NCBI GenBank assembly: GCA_018136815.1
Contig: CM030940.1
Coordinates: 4,662,454-4,726,453 of the forward strand
Source: Isochrysis galbana
Taxonomy: Eukaryota; Haptophyta; Isochrysidales; Isochrysidaceae
Direction: 5' to 3'
DNA: 64,000 nucleotides
Part shown: piece after piece, positions 1 through 9,424 of the stretch
Position numbering within the stretch: position 1 is the stretch's first letter
Layout: each line of letters starts with the position of its first letter
Notes under the pieces: model-generated
The model's input: the letters and a program-made list of their open reading frames with translations, nothing else
The model's database searches: none
Told to the model about the DNA's origin: nothing
Made by a program: the position numbers and the translations under genes

Positions 1-878
1 CCCCCTCTCCCAACTCTCCCAATTTATACCCTCACTCTCTCTCCACTCCCCCTCTCTCCCTCACACTTCCTCTCTTCTCCCCCTTGTCTCCCTCTCTCTC
101 TCCTCCTCCCTCCTAGGAGTACTCTGCGTGGGGGGCGAGGAGCAGCACACCCCGTCGCTCGCTCGCCCGCGAGAGTCTCTACTTTTACTTACTGCCCACT
201 AGACTCTCTCTACTCTAGTCTCTAGTCTCCCCCTTCCCGCTCCTCCGCTGCCCCCCAATCCCTCATTCATACAAGAAAATTCATTCTAATAGAGAGGATC
301 GATTGTCCCCGCCCCCACAGTCGCCCACCGTCAGAGTTTTTCTTGTTGCGCGAGTATAACCTTAGTGCTGTGGTCCGTAGCCTTCATCGGCAACGGAGCC
401 CCTCCCCCGCGATGGGGGTGTGCGCGGTTGGTGCATGGCTCGTCCGGTGGATGTGGATGTGGCTCTAGGGATGCTAGCCAACAAGATGCTCTACAAGCAC
501 TACAATTCACAATTCTCAACGTGAACGTGAACGAGCCTCAGCCGGCAGCCGGAGATCATAAACCCCAGCCGGAGACCATAAACCATAAACAGCTACATTG
601 TCATTGACAAAGTTGTATTTCTCAATGCGATTGTTAACCCTAGTATGTGCCAAAAATGGACTTTTGGCTTTTGGGGGGTTGAGGAATCAGCTTCAGCTTC
701 GGGTGCTGTATAGCACTGATCGGCTAGGCGGACTGTACATAGGCGGGAAAGAACCCCCTAACCCCTAAGACCTAAGAGTCATGACACTAGTGTAGGGAGA
801 TTACACTCTTATTCTGAGCTGTGAAAATGGCGAAATCGCAAATAACGGGCCTCAGCCGGAGATCATAAACCACATTTT
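1..878. other. Non-coding, pyrimidine-rich start of window
   Basis: No convincing gene is seen. The first 250 bases are CT-rich. A short phrase with 'CAGCCGGAGATCATAAACC' occurs near 547-565 and again near 854-872, so it may be a repeat flanking the Fanzor-like remnant downstream. Bases 335-380 match, in inverted orientation, 57400-57450. Confidence 0.5.
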
Positions 879-899
879 ATGATCTCGGAACGGGCGCAA

Positions 900-1464
900 A
901 GTGCACAATGGCATCGACAATGTCAAGAAGTGGGAAACACCGTCGATTCGCTAATCTGGGTACTAGAAAGCACCAGCTGCAAGACTTCAATCAACTACAG
1001 CAAGCCCAGGCCGACACAACCACCTACAACAGCGCCTTTTTCGCCGCTTCGAGTTGTTCCGCGAGAGTCATCCTGAGCGACTGATGGTCCTCGCCTACGG
1101 CAGTTGGGGGATGAAGACCGGGCGGATGCCGATTCGCGGCTTACCACCAACGATCGGCGTGGGCTTGTTGCGCAAGCTAGCGCGACGATTTGTTGTCTGC
1201 ATCACCCCTGAGCGGAACACGTCACAGACGTGCTCTTCTTGCGGAGGGAAGGCATTCGAGTGCCAAGAGACGGAAGCGCTTCGTCAGCGCAAGATCCGTG
1301 GTCTGCGGAGATGCACCGAGTGTCGCAAGCACCTCGGGCGCGATCGCAACGCTGCGTGCAACATCGGCCGAGTCTTCGCCGCGAGATATCACGCTGAAAC
1401 GATAATCTTTCAGTCGGATCCGCAAGATATAGCCATAGAGGACGCGGATTGTACTTGTGAGTGA
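900..1464 (+). pseudogene. Fanzor/TnpB-like (OrfB zinc-ribbon) C-terminal remnant
   Basis: The open frame 1054-1464 ends in the C-terminal signature of the TnpB/Fanzor family of RNA-guided nucleases. It shows a run like 'AYGSWG', then 'TPERNTSQTCSSCGG', a second zinc pair 'CTEC', and 'GRDRNAACNI', the usual RuvC-III motif with its catalytic Asp. The four cysteines (CSSC and CTEC) would form the zinc ribbon inserted before RuvC-III. Upstream, out of frame at about 890-950, 'KVHNGIDNVKKWE' also looks family-like, so the N-terminal nuclease half is missing or broken by frameshifts. The listed ORF starts at a TTG, which is not a credible initiation site. It is most likely a decayed eukaryotic IS607/Fanzor-type transposon; an intact gene with unseen upstream exons is less likely. 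Confidence 0.7.
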
Positions 1465-1469
1465 ATTTA

Positions 1470-2097
1470 ATGGGGGGGCCCGCCCTTCGGAGGGAATACA
1501 CTCCCCCAATGTGACTGAAATCTAGAGTGGAATGCCTGTAGGTGTTTCGTGACGGGTTTTTACAAGGACGGCGAGCTCCATCCCATCGAGCAGCCGCTCT
1601 GGCCGATCCTCCTCTGCCTGCTGGGCGTGCCCGAGTTGGCCGAATGAAGCAGCACGCAACGGGGCGACCGGACGGCCCCGAGCGAGGAGCAGCTGGCGCG
1701 CCGCCCAACCCCGCCGAGCGATTTTCAACGATAGCTCGGCTATTGTGGGTGCAAGCCTGCTCGCGCTCCCATGGAAATAGCATTGTGGTTGAAACTGGGG
1801 CTGGTTGCTGTTTGCAACCCGGTAAAAACGGCCTGTTTCTTGTTTGGCCTAGGCAGAAACACAGTAAATCCGTGTTTCCCAGGTAAAGCAATGACGGTGA
1901 TTTGCATACTTCAGGGATAATCGAGGTGTGTTCGCGAGACACCACCTCGCCAATGTCGCCGTATGCGGAATGCTTGCAAGAGCGTTCCTCCCATGCCGCC
2001 GGGCGCAGTTGAACACAAAGTTCTCAACGGCGATCTGGTTGCTTACCGGCCACCGCTATTATATCCAATGGCTGGCAACATGCTATGCTGAGAAACA
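1470..2097. other. Intergenic, no supported gene
   Basis: Overlapping open frames occur on both strands, but none shows a recognisable domain or convincing composition. It separates the Fanzor-like remnant from the 3' end of the hydrolase gene. Confidence 0.5.
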
Positions 2098-3333
2098 TTA
2101 GTGTAGGAAGCCCTGTTGCGTGAGGTAGGTGCGGTAGCGTGACCGCAACTCTGGCACGTCGCCGAAAAAGGAGCAGTGGCCGCCGGGCACGCACAGCGAG
2201 CGTGCCGCAAGCAGATCCGGCTTATCTGCGCCGTAACGGGCCAATAATAGGCGCTCGGCGAAGTTCGACGGCATCATCTCGTCGTGCTCTGCATAGAGCA
2301 CAAAGAGGTCGCCGCGCATCCGTGACACCTTACCGAGGTTGTCGAGCTTGTCGAGTGGAGCACATGTGTTCGCATGGTGCATGGCGGCAGCTGGTCGGCG
2401 GAACGCCATCGCCACCACCAGCCACGAGGCTAGCCAAACAAGCAAAGGGGACATGTAGAGGAGAGCGCCGCGCGCGCAGCGTGGCGCGCGTGTGATCACG
2501 ATTTGTTCAAAAAGCCCGCGACCAACATGAGCAGACACCTCGTGCATGGATGCAAATGTTTGGTCGACAGTCACACGAAGTCCAGCGTGATTGACTCCAA
2601 GTGCGCAAGCCGCCGCCCCCCCGATGGACAGGCCGTGGACGAGGACTCGCTCGAGTGGCACGCGCTTATCGATCAGAAGGTGCTGAAGGGCCGCCTCGGC
2701 ATCTAGGTACAGCGACAGCTCCGTTGGACAGAAGTCCCCGTCCTCCGCCACCTCAGCCAGCGGACTACCCTCATTGGTGCCGCTACCGGCCGATACATAT
2801 ATCCCATGTTCCTCTGCCGGATCCGGATACCCCCAGAACGTGATGCACAGCACGCTGCAACCAAGATTCAAGTAATAGATGACCCAGTCAGTCATGTCGT
2901 CGAGCACCATCGCGTTGGCATGCAAGAGCAACACGACGGGCCCGTCGTACGCAGTCTCACCGGTGTCTGGAAGCGCAACAACCTCCACTCTGCTCTCCGT
3001 TCCCCTGCCCACACGGCCAGCATCGAACCACACGCCGTGGACCGTCCTCTCGTCAGCGGTCAACAGGTTGACTTCCGCTGCTCGAAGCCGGTGCAGCAGC
3101 AGCCGGCGCTGCGTTGCGTGCTCCCAGCGGATCTGGCCGGCGAGCGGGAAATAGAGCGCCTGGCGTAGCCGTGGCCAGTCCTGCCGCAGCAACCAGCGCA
3201 GCGGCGCAGCCACACACGCTAGCTGGCAGCCGGCGCAGCAGAGCAGCGCGCACCACATCTCTCTGTCCGCCGGCTTGCCGGTAGAGGGCGGCAGTATGAC
3301 ATGCTTGCTACTACTATTAACTAAAAGCATCAT
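2098..3333 (-). CDS. Alpha/beta hydrolase (ABHD/BEM46-like serine hydrolase)
   Basis: Intronless 411-residue protein. It has an alpha/beta-hydrolase core: the oxyanion strand 'VVLLLHANAM', the nucleophile elbow 'HGLSIGG' (GxSxGG, catalytic Ser), the acid 'LYAEHDEMMP' and the base 'GGHCSFFGD'. All three triad residues are therefore present in the family order. The N-terminus (about residues 27-60, 'MWCALLCCAGC' onward) is hydrophobic with many Cys and could be a membrane anchor or signal anchor. A second hydrophobic stretch, 'LLVWLASWLVVAMAF', lies in the lid region. Two adjacent ATGs open the frame; the ATG before 'WCALLCC' is an alternative start that would expose the anchor. The substrate cannot be inferred; ABHD12/13-like relatives act on lipids or acyl-proteins. 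Confidence 0.8.
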   Translation of the reverse strand: MMLLVNSSSKHVILPPSTGKPADREMWCALLCCAGCQLACVAAPLRWLLRQDWPRLRQALYFPLAGQIRWEHATQRRLLLHRLRAAEVNLLTADERTVHGVWFDAGRVGRGTESRVEVVALPDTGETAYDGPVVLLLHANAMVLDDMTDWVIYYLNLGCSVLCITFWGYPDPAEEHGIYVSAGSGTNEGSPLAEVAEDGDFCPTELSLYLDAEAALQHLLIDKRVPLERVLVHGLSIGGAAACALGVNHAGLRVTVDQTFASMHEVSAHVGRGLFEQIVITRAPRCARGALLYMSPLLVWLASWLVVAMAFRRPAAAMHHANTCAPLDKLDNLGKVSRMRGDLFVLYAEHDEMMPSNFAERLLLARYGADKPDLLAARSLCVPGGHCSFFGDVPELRSRYRTYLTQQGFLH

Positions 3334-3608
3334 TCATTCATGGACAGCCCAATTTCCAGTGGTTAGAGTAAAATCGTACCCTTTGGTCTCCGTTAGGTGT
3401 CGCCCTTTTGACGGGCAACGCGGTCAAAGCTTTGAACGCTTTGAGCGCGAAATTGGTGTCGCTTTGGCCGCCATCCAAGCCGACAACGACGACAATGACC
3501 TCGACCAAACCCGCCGTGGAACCGATAAAGTCGCGTTCCGTCAAAAGAGGACCAGGTGGTTTTTCAACATATCTGTTTTCTTTTTAGTTATTAACAACAG
3601 TGGTACAA

Positions 3609-3967
3609 AACAAAGCTAATCACGCTTCCCCCCCCCCCCCCCCGCGCTTTCCTCTCAACACGCAATGACTCTCCCCAGCTATGCGTGTTGAGTTTTCATC
3701 TTCTTCGTCTTTTTCTCACACCCCTCTTCCTCGATGGCGACGATGTCGTTCGGCTGATCTTGGATGGCGAGGTCTGTGATGCGTGAGAAACAAAGCTAAT
3801 CACGCTTCCCCCCCCCCCCGCGCGCTTTCCTCTCAACACGCAATGACTCTCCCCAGCTATGCGTGTTGAGTTTTCATCTTCTTCGTCTTTTTCTCACACC
3901 CCTCTTCCTCGATGGCGACGATGTCGTTCGGCTGATCTTGGATGGCGAGGTCTGTGATGCGTGAGAG
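3609..3967. repeat. 180-bp tandem duplication
   Basis: Two head-to-tail copies, 3609-3788 and 3789-3967, are nearly identical apart from the length of a poly-C run. The second copy carries the end of the MGQY-family coding sequence and its stop, so the first copy is a duplicated gene tail placed downstream of it. Confidence 0.9.
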
Positions 3968-4414
3968 GACGCTCGGTCGGTCCTGCATGTAGAGCTTGCC
4001 CGCTGTTCGGCGCACTTGCGCCATGGGATTCGTTTCAGCGTAGTCGACCGCCATGATGTATTCCATGCAGAGGTAGGCGAGGGCGGCCTGCTCTCCAATG
4101 TATCTGGTCTTTGGGACTGGGATCTTGTCGTACTCGTCGGAGTAGTCGCCGACGAGCATGAGGGTTGCCTTGCACCAACGGCCCATGTATGGCTCGATGA
4201 GTGCCCACATCGACGGGTAGCGTTCCTTGGCCAGATCCACGCGGAAGTCTCCACATCCACGGCCCATGCCAGAGGCTGTGACGAGCAGCATCGCCAGGAT
4301 GGCGCCGCCCATGCCCTCCTCCATGTGTTCGCAGAACCTGAAGGCTGGGGTGCGGATCTCCTCGTAGGTGCGCTGACCAAGTCGCTTGGCGATGTAGACA
4401 AAGTACTGGCCCAT
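3857..4414 (-). CDS. MGQY-family protein of unknown function
   Basis: A 185-residue product if translation starts at 'MGQYFVYIAKRLGQ'. A family of algal and protist proteins begins with MGQY and carries a later 'GRW...LVGDYS' block; both are present here ('MGRWCKATLMLVGDYSDEYD'). That family, known from memory of protist proteomes, has no assigned biochemical role. The open frame extends upstream to 4684, but the extra part is low-complexity Ser/Pro/Arg reading the antisense of an acidic repeat, so the internal ATG at 4414 is preferred. The C-terminus is Lys-rich ('CEKKTKKMKTQHA') and could be a basic localisation tail. The last exon region has been tandemly duplicated just downstream. Confidence 0.6.
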   Translation of the reverse strand: MGQYFVYIAKRLGQRTYEEIRTPAFRFCEHMEEGMGGAILAMLLVTASGMGRGCGDFRVDLAKERYPSMWALIEPYMGRWCKATLMLVGDYSDEYDKIPVPKTRYIGEQAALAYLCMEYIMAVDYAETNPMAQVRRTAGKLYMQDRPSVLSRITDLAIQDQPNDIVAIEEEGCEKKTKKMKTQHA

Positions 4415-4434
4415 GTCGAAAGGAGCGAGGAGGG

Positions 4435-5697
4435 TTGTGGAGGAGGAAGAGGAGAGTGAAGCTGAGGGGAGGACCAGGAGAAGAGGAGAACGAGGACTGT
4501 GCGTCGGACGCTCCAGGTCTTCTTGTTCCCATCGCGCGGGTTGCGGATGTCGAGGAGCCAGCCGAGTCGATGGAGGAGGTCGAGACCGCCCACGCGCTCG
4601 CTCTCGCCGATGAGAAGGAAGCCGAGGAAGAGGACGAGAAGGCGGAGAAGGCGGAGAATGAGAAGACGGCTGCGTCCGACGCACCAGTCGGAGAAGTCTT
4701 CACTCGGTTCGAAGAGGCCACGCAGCTGGAAGAGGCCACTCAGCTCGAGGAGGAGGAGAAGGGCGAGACCGCCGAGGAGGCCGAGACCGCCGAGGCGCCC
4801 GCTCCTGCCAAGGCGAACGAAAAGGAGGGTGAGGAGAAGACGGAGGAAAAGGAAGAGGAGACGTCCGACGCACCCGCTCAGGAGGGGTTGGAGGTGGCCA
4901 CGCAGCTGGAGGAACTGACTCAGCTCGAGGATTCCGCGGAGACCGCAGCCGAGCCGACCTCCGCGGAGGCCGCGATCGAGACCTCCGGTTCGTCAGGTGC
5001 ACGCCGTGCACGCCGTGTGCATGATGAGTGGCAATCCACACTTCCGCCAAGATGCGTGTGCCTCGGGCTCTCCCCCCCCCCCCCCCGCGGAGACGCCGTA
5101 GCGCGGAAACTAACTTCTACGGCTGGTGCGTCGGACGTCTTCTCCTTCTCCGTCTTCTCCGTCTTCTCCGTCTTCTCGTCCTCCGCTTCATTGTCCTCGG
5201 TGAGAGCGAGCGCGTGGACGGTCTCCACCTCCTCCATCGACTCGGCTCGCTCCTCGACCTCCGCAGCCGGCGCAGTGGGAAGAAGAAAGCCTGGAGCGTC
5301 CGACGCACAGTTCTCGTTCTTCTCTTCTCCTCCCTCCTCCACAGAGTCCTCGTCGGTGGTGGTGGTGGTGGACTCCTCGGTCGGAGAAAGGGTCTCCTCC
5401 TCGGCACCAGGAACGCGAACAAGCTCCGCCTCCTCCGCCGCGTCCTTGGAGCAGGAGGAGGAACGAGTCGTGCGAGCAGCGCTTCCGCTCGGCGTCCAGT
5501 CGACAGGTGGCCGTGTCGAGGGAGTCGAACGAAGCCAGCGAGCAGGTGCACGAGAGGAGAGGACGGAGGACCGTACGGATGCGCGCCGAGTCGCCACCAT
5601 CGTGAGGAAGACGAGGCCGAGGAGAGAGCTGGAGGGTGAGCGAGGAGGGAGGAGGGAGACAGCCAGTAGGAGCCTTCTCACTCTGGTAGGCCGATGA
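4435..5697. repeat. Inverted duplication of an acidic coding region
   Basis: The plus strand at about 4480-4715 and the minus strand at about 5325-5105 encode nearly the same acidic block: both contain 'CASDAPG', then 'ESMEEVET' and 'HALAL', then Glu/Lys repeats and 'SDAP'. The arms are therefore inverted repeats around roughly 4.9 kb, and a transcript through both could fold into a long hairpin. It is not possible to tell which arm is the original gene. Confidence 0.75.
4920..5681 (-). CDS. Acidic, Ser/Glu-rich protein, start uncertain
   Basis: This frame begins with a hydrophobic leader ('RLLLAVSLL', 'LGLVFLTMVA') that looks like a signal peptide or signal anchor. Ser/Thr/Glu-rich sequence and the acidic block described for the inverted duplication follow. 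The leftmost codon is GTG rather than ATG, so the true start or an upstream exon is not visible. The C-terminal third reads into the inverted-repeat centre. No family is recognised. The leader and low complexity suggest a secreted or wall-associated protein, which is inference. Confidence 0.35.
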   Translation of the reverse strand: MRRLLLAVSLLPPRSPSSSLLGLVFLTMVATRRASVRSSVLSSRAPARWLRSTPSTRPPVDWTPSGSAARTTRSSSCSKDAAEEAELVRVPGAEEETLSPTEESTTTTTDEDSVEEGGEEKNENCASDAPGFLLPTAPAAEVEERAESMEEVETVHALALTEDNEAEDEKTEKTEKTEKEKTSDAPAVEVSFRATASPRGGGGESPRHTHLGGSVDCHSSCTRRARRAPDEPEVSIAASAEVGSAAVSAESSS

Positions 5698-5749
5698 GAG
5701 GGGGGAACCCCTCCGGGGAGCGGGAGAGAGAGAGAGAGATATCCGAAGA

Positions 5750-6770
5750 CCAGACCAGAGATATCCGAAGACCATCGAGAGCAAAGCCGCCCTCTTCTCG
5801 CTGTCCGACTGCCTTAAACAAGAAGTGTGCTGGAATTGCCGCGGCTTAGGGCACCGTCGAGAACAATGCCCGTCGTCAAAAGGGGTCCGTCCAATAGCCG
5901 CCGCCATATCCGCACTCAGTGAGTCCCTAGACAGGATGCAAGCACGACGCAGCGGAAAGGGGACCGGACCCGGCAAAGGCCACGGCAAGGGTCAACGCCA
6001 TCGACGACCGGAAGGCCGGGGAGGGGCCTCTACATCTATCTCTCACCCAATTGCCGCGCTTCAAACAAACCGAGGACGACTACTACTTCGACGAAGACGG
6101 AGCGGCATTTTGGACTGACGGCACTCCCATCAACCAAACTGACGACCGCCGCGACGTGCCCGACGATCCCCACAACCCCGACAACGAAGCTCACCTAGCT
6201 CAAGACGATAATTGGCCCCCACTAAACAACGGCGATGATGTCTATGATGCGTTTATGAGCAACCCCGGCCACAACTACGAACAATCGCCGCCAGTATGGA
6301 TCAACGACTCCGAGGCAACTCGACACATGGTGAACGACCCGAACTTATGTTTCGATATACGCCCACCACAAGCCACAAGGCGAGCGTATCCGAGTTGCAA
6401 ACAACAAACTTCTAAAAGTAACCGGAGTCGGTTCCGCTCACATACATACCCGTCGGCGCCAATCAATTCATACGCCTCTCAAACGTATTGATTGCACCCG
6501 AGTTAGCGTCTAATCTCTTTATTTAGTGCACGCTACGCCGATGAACATGACAACATTAAGACGGTCCTCAATACGCCCACCGGCGAAAACGAGATACGTT
6601 TTTGATTCTCCCGATGGACACCATGTTCCTCTCGACCGCAGCGGAAAACACAACACCATTCGGGCCCTTGCCGTTCGACAAGTACAAGAACCGTTGGACA
6701 CGGAACACAACATTCTCCACGCGCGATTCGGTCACGCGCATGCCTCTCGAAAGAGGGTGCAACTTGAGGT
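5750..6770 (+). pseudogene. Ty1/Copia retrotransposon remnant (Gag knuckle, protease, pre-integrase)
   Basis: Three pieces occur in Copia order. 'CWNCRGLGHRREQC' (about 5828-5869) is a CX2CX4HX4C Gag zinc knuckle followed by a basic Gly/Lys/Arg tail. 'VWINDSEATRHM' (about 6295-6330) is the retropepsin site, with Glu where DSGAT normally has Gly, which should inactivate it. 'EHNILHARFGHAH' (about 6700-6740) is the GAG-pre-integrase motif. The pieces lie in different frames with stops between them, and homology ends abruptly near 6770 in T/C runs, so integrase, RT and RNase H are absent. A 15-bp direct repeat (GATATCCGAAGACCA) sits at 5739-5779. Long terminal repeats were not found. Confidence 0.75.
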
Positions 6771-6790
6771 TCCCTTTTTTTTACCCCCCC
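6752..6790. repeat. Family D terminus (GGTGCAACYTSAGGTT)
   Basis: 'GGGTGCAACTTGAGGTT' followed by a T-run. Related termini occur at 9390-9424 (inverted), 17745-17775, 56645-56670 (inverted) and 60668-60705. The 6752 and 9424 copies face each other and enclose the GGGCGGTC element at 6984-9039, as expected if an older element received a nested insertion. Confidence 0.5.
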
Positions 6791-6983
6791 ATTGCCATTT
6801 TTTATTTTTTACACCTTATACAATTCTACCCCAAACATTCACCACCCCCAAAAATGTGTCCCTAGATGCAACACATATATGGGTCCAATTGTAGACGGGT
6901 CGCTGCTTGTCACGGGACAAGGGGGTCGGCCGCGCCCTCCTGGTGGAAGGACAAGTCAAAAGTTGCGTCTGACTCCATGTGTA

Positions 6984-9039
6984 GGGCGGTCAAACAGGGC
7001 TTTTAACTTCTAAGGGTGAAAATTCACTAAGTCAAGATTGAGGAATCATAGCGAGATCTTAGGATATGCTACTGGAAATGGGTATATTAGGCAGAATCTA
7101 ATGAGAAATATGCACATTTTCGACGCCATTCAACACACAGACCCAAAAACGTTTTTGCGCTCGTGCGAAATCGACGTCGACCACAAAAGTGCACCACAGG
7201 TCGCGCTGTGCGACGCGCGCCTGCGTTCCCCGGGCACGGTTACCCCCGGGCAGGCAGTACAAAACCCTGCGCGGGCGCACGGCGTCGCCTGCGCCCTCCA
7301 CCTCGCCCCTGCTGGCATCTACTGCCAGCCCCTCGCGCGCATGCAGTGCGCGGCAGGCCGCGAGCCGTCAAAATGACGGTGCTGCGCATGATGGGCTGCC
7401 CCATCACGCGCGGCACCGCCTCAGCATGGTGGGAGGTGGTGTCTGCTGGCCTCCTGGCCGCGCAGTCCCTCGCCAGAGCGGCCACAGGCCGCTTGCGAGG
7501 CCACTGGCGAGGCCAGCGACCATCGCTGCGGCCGCCATCGCGCGCCGCCGCAGGAGAAAAAGATCAAATTGATTATAGTTTTGCCAAATTATAACCTTAG
7601 TAATTCTTATTTTAGTCTTCATTTCACCAGTCCAAGACACATATGAGCACAATACATGACCATCAGCATGCCCAAATGCCAATGTTTCGGTAGCCAACCA
7701 GTCTTACCATATGAGACTGTCGAATCATCGAAAGAAAGGGAGGGGTTGTCTCTCGAAATCGAACGTGAGACGCTCGAAGACACGAGGCTGTCCGTCAATT
7801 CAGCACGTCAATGCGAAAACAAAACTACTTTTTGTGCTCCATGTTGGGATATTGTGCCATAAAAACGGGCAAACTATTGACTGGCCCGTGCTTGGCGGGC
7901 ACGACTTGTGTGTCTCCGAACGTGAATGGCCTTGGAGGTCATCCGTGTGTACAAAAAATTCTAAAAGTTGGCTCGTGATGAGCGCAAAGCAGCCGGTGTC
8001 CAATCGTGATTCACGACACGATTGCCCACAGAAATCGATCGCAACCATCACGCCTGAAGCTTTCAGGCCGCTGCTTGGCTAGATTACATATTGAATCTAC
8101 TAGTAGCCAAAAGAACGGGCGGTCAAGAGCTCGAAATTCGCCCTTCTGCCCAATTTTCGAGCCCTCCGTGCGGAGAAAACTTCTCCCTTTAGACATCAAA
8201 CAAAAAGCTATCAATTCTACAGTACTGTTCGGCCGCGCGCGTCGCGCCGTCGCAGATCACGCTGCAGGCTAGCTTAAATTACATTTCTAGATTGCTACCA
8301 GCCCTATGATGCACGTGAAAATCCGAGGAGCCGACGAAAACATAGAGAGAACACCTGCCGCCGATGCTCTGGTTGAGCATTGGCGGCAGGTGTTCTCCCT
8401 GCCTCACAGCGTCGAAATACGAGTCGGGAACCTGACGTTTGGGGCGGCAAAGGAATTGTAGGTATGGGCCTGGTCGATCTGCGCCAGAGCGGGCGCGATC
8501 GGCAGCGCACCTGTCCCGCCAGCGGCCAGCAAACTTTTGTCGACCAGCGAGCAGCATCGAGCGCCATGGCGTCCTGGTGCTCCAGCTCCTCGTCAATCGC
8601 GAGCCCGGGCGAATCCTGCGGGGCGAGGGTCGGGACAGTCAAGGAGCATCCTGTGACAGCCGAATGAGCCGTGTGCGAGCTGTGTGTGGTGCGTATGTGT
8701 ATGTGCATGCGCGGACGTCATCGCTGGGGCACCAGGGTTTGAAATTTGCTTTATAGGCAATATGGGGCGTCGGATCCCTAATTTAAGAGGTGTGTAGGCA
8801 CCTTTTAGACTAAAGAAACACATCTCTCAGTGGGAGCGACGTCTAGTTCGGCTCGTGTGAGCCGCCAGAGCGTGTGCAAGGGGGGGGGGGTCCGACGGGA
8901 CTTCGCACCGTCTTTTCGGACGAGGATTTTGAAAAGGCGGGGAGACCCTCCGAGGCGCTTTCGCCGGGGCTTTCCGCTCACGGTCAAAAATGTCGACCCC
9001 CCCCAATATTAGTACTTAAAAAGCCCTGTTTGACCGCCC
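6984..9039. mobile_element. GGGCGGTC-family inverted-repeat element, degraded copy
   Basis: The ends are inverted copies of 'TAGGGCGGTCAAACAGGG': left TA at 6982-6983, right TA at 9040-9041, consistent with a TA target duplication. The right 190 bases ('CAGAGCGTGTGCAAGG' onward) resemble the right arm of the larger element at 13897-16527, and the block at about 8590-8660 resembles 15895-15960, so this is an older relative. No open frame inside is convincing. It contains a strong hairpin at 8347-8397. Confidence 0.65.
8347..8397. other. 23-bp near-perfect hairpin, 5-nt loop
   Basis: Arms 8347-8369 and 8375-8397 pair over 23 positions with a single mismatch, which becomes a G-U pair in the plus-strand RNA. 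The arm sequence begins GAGAACACCTGCCGCC and the loop is TGGTT. It lies inside the degraded element and could be a small-RNA precursor, an internal palindrome or a recombination scar. Confidence 0.8.
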
Positions 9040-9254
9040 TACCATGTGGCCTTGCTCCTCCCTGAGATCATGCATTGTTGCAAACTTACACAAGCAGCAG
9101 CGCTGGGTTTCTGCCAGCATGACGGGAGGCGTGCGCATGTGCAGACATCCCATGACGCTCGATGAGCACCAGGGGCCCTGGTGCATGCGCGCGAGAGCAA
9201 GGGCGCACTCCGCCTCGAGCTCCGGTGCACTGCCCATTGGATGGAGGAGGGACA

Positions 9255-9352
9255 TGGGCGCGAGAGGAGAAGGGAGGGGGCGGAGTACGGAGGGGGAGAG
9301 GGGGAGGGGGGGGAGGGGGGGGGGGGAGAAGGGGGGGGGGGGGGGGGGGGGA
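9255..9352. repeat. G-rich microsatellite
   Basis: GGA/GGGA-rich sequence grading into near-pure poly-G. Gly/Arg-rich open frames across it are artefacts of composition. Confidence 0.85.
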
Positions 9353-9424
9353 TGGATCTTTTATATACAGTTTACTACGAGGGCATCTGAAAAAAAATAA
9401 CCAAACCTGAGGTTGCAGCCTCTA

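Noticed and set aside
1202-1945. 247-residue minus-strand ORF
   Set aside because: Mostly antisense of the Fanzor-like zinc ribbon, no own domain.
4415-4684. N-terminal extension of the MGQY protein
   Set aside because: Low-complexity antisense of the acidic repeat; family members start at MGQY.
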